NCBI GenBank assembly: GCA_020425485.1
Contig: JAGQRL010000028.1
Span: forward strand, 1 to 8,638
DNA length: 8,638 nt
Direction of reading: 5' to 3'
Origin: Rhodospirillaceae bacterium
GTDB lineage: Bacteria; Pseudomonadota; Alphaproteobacteria; DSM-16000; Inquilinaceae
Shown one piece after another: positions 6,141-8,638 of this stretch. The notes beneath the pieces were generated by a model. The model saw nothing but the letters and a program-made list of their open reading frames with translations, was not told the DNA's origin and made no database searches. Numbering within the stretch: position 1 is the stretch's first letter; every line of letters begins with the position of its first letter. Both the position numbers and the translations under genes were made by a program.

Positions 6141-6785
6141 ATGAGCGATCAAGCGGACACCACCAGCGTCTGGTCCTGGGGCCTTGCAGAGTTCCGCGAC
6201 CGCACGGCTTCGGATGCGGCGACGCCGGGCGGCGGTTCGGCCGCCATGGTGTCGGCCAGCATCGGCCTGGGGCTGGTGCTGATGGCGCTGCGGGTGACCG
6301 CGCGCAAGGCAACCGATCAGGCGGACGCGTTCGGCGTGCTGATCGCCTCCGGCGAGCGGGTGCTGGCGGACCTGTGCGATCACGCCGATGCCGATATCGC
6401 CGCCTTCGAAGGCTACATGGCCGCCCTGGCCAAGCCCAAGGCGACGGAGGAGGAGAAGGCGGCCCGGCGCCAGGCCCTGGCCGAAGCGGCAGCGGTGGCG
6501 ACCGAGGTGCCGCTGAACGCCGCCCAGTCAGCCCTGGAAGCGCTGGACCTGGCGCGCCAGTCCGTCTCCGTGGTGTCGGGCCACATCGTCAGCGATGTCG
6601 GGGCGGGCGCCCTGCTGGTGCATGCCGCCGCCCAGGCCACCCTGCTCAATGTCGACATCAACCTGCCCAGCGTGAAGGACGAGACGGCGAAGGCCGACTA
6701 CGCCACCAGCCGCGCCCATCTGGCCGCCGCCTGCACGGCCCGGCTGGGCGACATCAACAGCGTGGTGAAGCAGCGCCTGGCCTAG
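6141..6785 (+). CDS. fchA: FchA, methenyltetrahydrofolate cyclohydrolase / cyclodeaminase family protein
   Basis: The 214-residue product belongs to the formiminotransferase-cyclodeaminase family, whose stand-alone members include the methenyl-THF cyclohydrolase FchA of methylotrophs and acetogens. The N-terminal signature AEFRDRTASDAATPGGGSAAM (about 16-36, with TPGGGSAA at 28-35) is clear. It is followed by the mostly helical body typical of the family, including DVGAGALLVHAAAQATLLNVDINLPSVKD near the C-terminus. No formiminotransferase domain is attached, so histidine degradation is less likely than one-carbon interconversion. A GGAAG ribosome-binding site precedes the ATG by six bases. 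Its place 27 nt after folD makes joint action in methenyl-THF/10-formyl-THF interconversion likely. A cyclodeaminase activity cannot be excluded by sequence alone. Confidence 0.88.
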   Translation: MSDQADTTSVWSWGLAEFRDRTASDAATPGGGSAAMVSASIGLGLVLMALRVTARKATDQADAFGVLIASGERVLADLCDHADADIAAFEGYMAALAKPKATEEEKAARRQALAEAAAVATEVPLNAAQSALEALDLARQSVSVVSGHIVSDVGAGALLVHAAAQATLLNVDINLPSVKDETAKADYATSRAHLAAACTARLGDINSVVKQRLA

Positions 6786-6905
6786 CGTCCGTTCGAGTCG
6801 CCCCGCGGCGGACCCCTCCTGTTCGCCGTCTGTTTGCTGGTTCGTCCCGATTCGTTCCGTGTCGCTACGATGGGTTGCAACGTGCAACCATTGCGAGATG
6901 AGGGC
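6786..6905. other. Convergent intergenic region fchA / DUF1428
   Basis: These 120 bases separate two convergent genes and contain no ORF worth calling. Candidate termination structures are a GTCCG/CGGAC inverted repeat (6787-6813) followed by a moderately T-containing stretch after fchA, and the hairpin at 6873-6889. Neither has a proper U-tract. Confidence 0.4.
6873..6889. terminator. Perfect hairpin between convergent genes (possible bidirectional terminator)
   Basis: GGTTGCA and TGCAACC form a perfect 7-bp stem around the 3-nt loop ACG. It lies 17 nt past the DUF1428 stop on the minus strand and about 90 nt past fchA on the plus strand. There is no T-run on either side, so the terminator call rests on position and symmetry only. 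Confidence 0.35.
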
Positions 6906-7256
6906 TTAGCCCTCCACCAGCGGCTGGAACCCACCCATGATCATCCGCTTGCCGTCGAACGGCATGTCGCCCAGTTCGGCGAAGCGCGGATCGGCCATCA
7001 GCTTGCCCATGGCGGCATCCCGCACCTCCTTTGACGGCCAGACGATCCAGGAAAACACCACCGTTTCGTCCGCCTGGCGCTTCACCGCCATGGGGAACGA
7101 GGTGACCTCGCCCTCCGGCACGTCGTCGCCCCAGCATTCGGTAACGGAGATCGCACCGTAGTCCTTGAAGATCGGCACGGCCCCCCGGGCGTGGGCGGCG
7201 AACGCCTGCTTGTTGGCCGTGGGCACGGCCATCACGAAACCGTCGACATAGGCCAT
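6906..7256 (-). CDS. DUF1428 family protein (YbaA-like)
   Basis: This 116-residue protein matches the DUF1428/YbaA family in length and in signature stretches: MAYVDGFVMAVP at the start, AISVTECWGDDVPEGEVTSFP (35-55), VVFSWIVWPSKE (66-77) and MPFDGKRMIMGGF near the end. The family is a small ferredoxin-like (dimeric alpha-beta barrel) type with no established reaction. The ATG at 7256 has an excellent ribosome-binding site, GGGAGG six bases upstream; upstream in-frame codons would overlap the preceding gene. It follows the VOC-protein gene by 28 nt on the same strand, so both are probably one transcript, divergent from the HxlR-type regulator gene. A role in handling a small reactive molecule is a guess from the company it keeps. 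Confidence 0.9.
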   Translation of the reverse strand: MAYVDGFVMAVPTANKQAFAAHARGAVPIFKDYGAISVTECWGDDVPEGEVTSFPMAVKRQADETVVFSWIVWPSKEVRDAAMGKLMADPRFAELGDMPFDGKRMIMGGFQPLVEG

Positions 7257-7284
7257 GGGTTGCCTCCCGTGCTGCGGTGTGCCG

Positions 7285-7722
7285 CTACGCCGATGCGGCG
7301 CGGCCGGCGATGGCCTGGAGGAACGCCTCCACATCCATCCACATGACCCCCCAGAGATGCCCGTCGAGATCTTCGAAGCTGCGGCCGTACATGAAATCGC
7401 AGCAGTCCTCGATCGGCGACGGGTCGATGCGGCCGCCGGCGGCTTCGGCGCGGCCGACCATGGCGTCCACCGCCTCGCGGCTGTCGGCCGAGAGGGTCAG
7501 CAGCACCTCGTTGGCTGCCCTGGCATCGGCCACGGGCCTGGGCGAGAACTGGCAGAACCTGTCATGGGTCAACAGCATCAGGCAGATGGTGTCGGAGAAC
7601 GCCATGCCCGACGTCGTGGCGTCGCTGAAGCGTTCGTCCTTGGTGGCGCCGACGGCTTGGTAGAAGCTGGTGGCGGCCGGCAGGTCGGCGACGGGCAGGT
7701 TGACGAAGATCATCTGGGGCAT
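7285..7722 (-). CDS. VOC-fold (glyoxalase/bleomycin-resistance superfamily) protein
   Basis: The 145-residue protein has two beta-alpha-beta-beta-beta halves of the vicinal oxygen chelate fold, opening MPQMIFVNLPVADLPAATSFYQAVG and ending with EDLDGHLWGVMWMDVEAF. Family members include glyoxalase I, fosfomycin and bleomycin resistance proteins and dioxygenases. Usual metal ligands appear altered here: the first strand has Asn8 rather than His, and the DGHxWE motif reads DGHLWG. A metal-dependent glyoxalase function is therefore doubtful, and a binding or sequestering role is possible. The start is ATG at 7722 with GGAG eight bases upstream; Met4 is a less likely alternative. It is the first gene of a two-gene unit with the DUF1428 gene and lies 60 bp from the divergent HxlR-type regulator gene, which may control it. 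Confidence 0.9.
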   Translation of the reverse strand: MPQMIFVNLPVADLPAATSFYQAVGATKDERFSDATTSGMAFSDTICLMLLTHDRFCQFSPRPVADARAANEVLLTLSADSREAVDAMVGRAEAAGGRIDPSPIEDCCDFMYGRSFEDLDGHLWGVMWMDVEAFLQAIAGRAASA

Positions 7723-7745
7723 CGCGGTGGCTCCGGGCCTGGAAT

Positions 7746-7774
7746 TTGACGACGATGCCCGAGCGAGTTATAAA
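7746..7774 (+). promoter_or_regulatory. Near-consensus sigma-70 promoter of the HxlR-type regulator gene
   Basis: TTGACG (7746-7751) and TATAAA (7769-7774) each match the consensus at five of six positions and are spaced by the optimal 17 nt. Transcription should begin around 7780-7783, at or within three bases of the GTG start codon at 7783, implying a leaderless or almost leaderless message. The box lies in the only markedly AT-rich stretch of this part of the window. Confidence 0.6.
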
Positions 7775-7803
7775 ATGCAATCGTGGAGTTAGAAAAAATA
7801 ACT
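7766..7803. promoter_or_regulatory. Three AGTTA half-sites around the HxlR-type gene start (candidate operator)
   Basis: AGTTA occurs at 7766-7770 and 7787-7791, 21 bp apart (two helical turns; both extend to GAGTTA), and its reverse complement TAACT at 7799-7803 forms an inverted repeat with the second copy, spaced by 7 nt. The set spans the -10 box, predicted transcript start and first seven codons. Binding here would block the regulator's own promoter and could affect the divergent VOC gene. Confidence 0.35.
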
Positions 7804-8511
7804 AGAGATGCCGACCGCCCCACCCGCCGGGAATATCACGATGCCTGCGCCGCCGCCCACGCCCTCGATCTGGTGGGCGAACGCTGGGCGCTGCTGGTGA
7901 TCCGCGAGCTGATGGTCGGCCCCAAGCGCTTCGGCGATCTGCGCGCCGGGCTGCCCGGCATCAGCGCCAATGTGCTCACCCAGCGGCTGGACGGGCTGAT
8001 CGCCACCGGCATCGCCACGACGCGCACGCTACCGCCGCCGGCTTCGGTGAAGGTGTACGAGCTGACGCCCTGGGGGTATGAGGCCGAGCCGATCTTCCAG
8101 GCGCTGGGGCGCTGGGCGGCGCGCTCGCCCCATCATGATCCAAGCCGGCCCATCAGTGCCGCCTCCTTCGTGCTGTCGCTGCGCACCATGTTCGATCTCT
8201 CCCGCACCGGGGGCTTGCGCGGCACCGTCGGGCTGAAGCTGGACCACGAAAGCTTCCTCGCCCGCCTCAGCTACCGCGGCTTTGCCGTCGACGCGGGGGA
8301 GGTGGACAGCGCCGATGTGGTGCTGGCCGGCAGCCCGCAGGTGCTGGCGGGTGCTGTCTATGGCGGTCAGGCGCTGGCGGAGCTGGAAGCGGCCGGCCTG
8401 CTCAGCATCGAGGGCGACCGCCGGCTGGCCCAGCGTTTCGTCACCTGGTTTCCGTTGCCGCAAAAGGTCGATGCGGCCGGCAGCGAAACCGTGGTACGGC
8501 CCCGCCCATGA
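7783..8511 (+). CDS. HxlR-family winged-helix regulator with C-terminal SCP2-like domain
   Basis: The 242-residue protein combines an HxlR-type DNA-binding domain (about 18-110) with a C-terminal SCP2-like, putatively ligand-binding domain (about 122-225). Family marks are CAAAHALDLVGERWALLVIREL (22-43), GPKRFGDLRAGLPGISANVLTQRL (46-69) and VKVYELTPWG (88-97). Cys22 is the only cysteine and falls 13 residues before Trp35, the spacing of the conserved N-terminal cysteine used for redox or electrophile sensing in YodB- and HypR-type regulators. The start is GTG at 7783; no Shine-Dalgarno is visible, no other in-frame start precedes the DNA-binding domain, and the predicted transcript starts at about this codon. 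Codons 3-8 (TTA GAA AAA ATA ACT AGA) are unusually AT-rich compared with the rest. It probably controls itself and the divergent VOC/DUF1428 genes. Confidence 0.9.
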   Translation: MELEKITRDADRPTRREYHDACAAAHALDLVGERWALLVIRELMVGPKRFGDLRAGLPGISANVLTQRLDGLIATGIATTRTLPPPASVKVYELTPWGYEAEPIFQALGRWAARSPHHDPSRPISAASFVLSLRTMFDLSRTGGLRGTVGLKLDHESFLARLSYRGFAVDAGEVDSADVVLAGSPQVLAGAVYGGQALAELEAAGLLSIEGDRRLAQRFVTWFPLPQKVDAAGSETVVRPRP

Positions 8512-8561
8512 CAGCACCGTGGCCGCCACCGTTCGCCCCCGACGGGCCAGAAGGGACCCCC

Positions 8562-8638
8562 ATGTCCGACGACGCCAAGCACGCGCGCATCTTCTTCAAT
8601 GCCGCCACCCACAACGCCGCCGTGCACCAGGGCGACCC
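8562..8638 (+). CDS. Hypothetical protein, N-terminal fragment (cut by window end)
   Basis: An open frame runs from ATG 8562 to the window end, beginning MSDDAKHARIFFNAATHNA and continuing with VHQGD. An AAGGGA ribosome-binding site ends five bases before this ATG. The same frame also contains an ATG at 8508 whose last bases overlap the stop of the regulator gene (ATGA), but that start has no ribosome-binding site and would add a low-complexity proline-rich leader. About 25 residues are too few for me to recognise a family. Its closeness to the HxlR-type gene on the same strand suggests possible co-transcription. Confidence 0.55.
   Translation, partial: MSDDAKHARIFFNAATHNAAVHQGD

Noticed and set aside
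3965..6901. A plus-strand open frame of 978 codons spanning folK, folD, fchA and the MaoC-like gene
   Set aside because: It runs antisense or out of frame through five well-supported genes, its translation is Arg/Gly/His-rich low-complexity typical of GC-rich shadow frames, and it has no recognisable domain.
7775..7792. A five-codon ORF (MQSWS) beginning at an ATG just upstream of the HxlR-type gene
   Set aside because: The ATG overlaps the end of the -10 region, so it is probably upstream of the transcript start, and it has no ribosome-binding site.
1..8638. tRNA, rRNA, CRISPR arrays, insertion sequences, phage or toxin-antitoxin genes
   Set aside because: Looked for on both strands; no regular spacer repeats, transposase motifs, terminal inverted repeats or tRNA-like cloverleaf were recognised.

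Overview
The window is a GC-rich, densely coding bacterial chromosome segment. Gene content and protein style (bifunctional RibF, a ModD/Mop pair, a free-standing FchA cyclohydrolase beside FolD, an HxlR regulator with a C-terminal SCP2-like domain) suggest an alphaproteobacterium, perhaps Rhodospirillales-like. This is inferred from recognised families, not from a search. No rRNA, tRNA, CRISPR array, insertion sequence or phage gene was seen.

Layout. (1) 1-1643, plus strand: the 3' part of a DppD/OppD-type ATPase gene and a complete DppF/OppF-type ATPase gene overlapping it by 8 nt, the end of a peptide ABC-transporter operon. (2) 1678-2774, minus strand: mop (single-domain molybdate-binding protein) followed by modD (NadC-like protein of molybdenum loci), with no modABC in view. 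A 216-base stretch upstream of mop holds a hairpin and an AT-rich Fur-box-like palindrome. (3) 2991-5041, minus strand: folK, a MaoC/PhaJ-type enoyl-CoA hydratase gene and ribF. (4) 5042-5246: a 205-base region from which folK and folD diverge. (5) 5247-6785, plus strand: folD and fchA, a folate one-carbon pair. (6) 6906-7722, minus strand: a VOC-fold protein gene and a DUF1428 (YbaA-like) gene, divergent from (7) 7783-8511, plus strand: an HxlR-family regulator gene. A further gene begins near 8562 and runs off the window.

How the genes fit together. The middle of the window is rich in cofactor metabolism: FolK makes a folate precursor, FolD and FchA interconvert methylene-, methenyl- and formyl-tetrahydrofolate, RibF makes FMN and FAD, and Mop/ModD belong to molybdenum handling. 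The FolD carries Glu at the position of the usual active-site Gln98, so FchA may do the cyclohydrolase step that FolD normally does itself. At the right end, the HxlR regulator has a single cysteine at the position used for sensing in several family members. It sits beside a near-consensus promoter whose predicted start almost coincides with the GTG start codon. Three AGTTA half-sites surround that start, suggesting a leaderless, autoregulated gene that may also control the divergent VOC/DUF1428 pair.

No obviously new multi-gene system is visible. The best leads are the FolD-E98/FchA division of labour, the architecture of the HxlR control region, and the orphan mop-modD pair with its Fur-like box.
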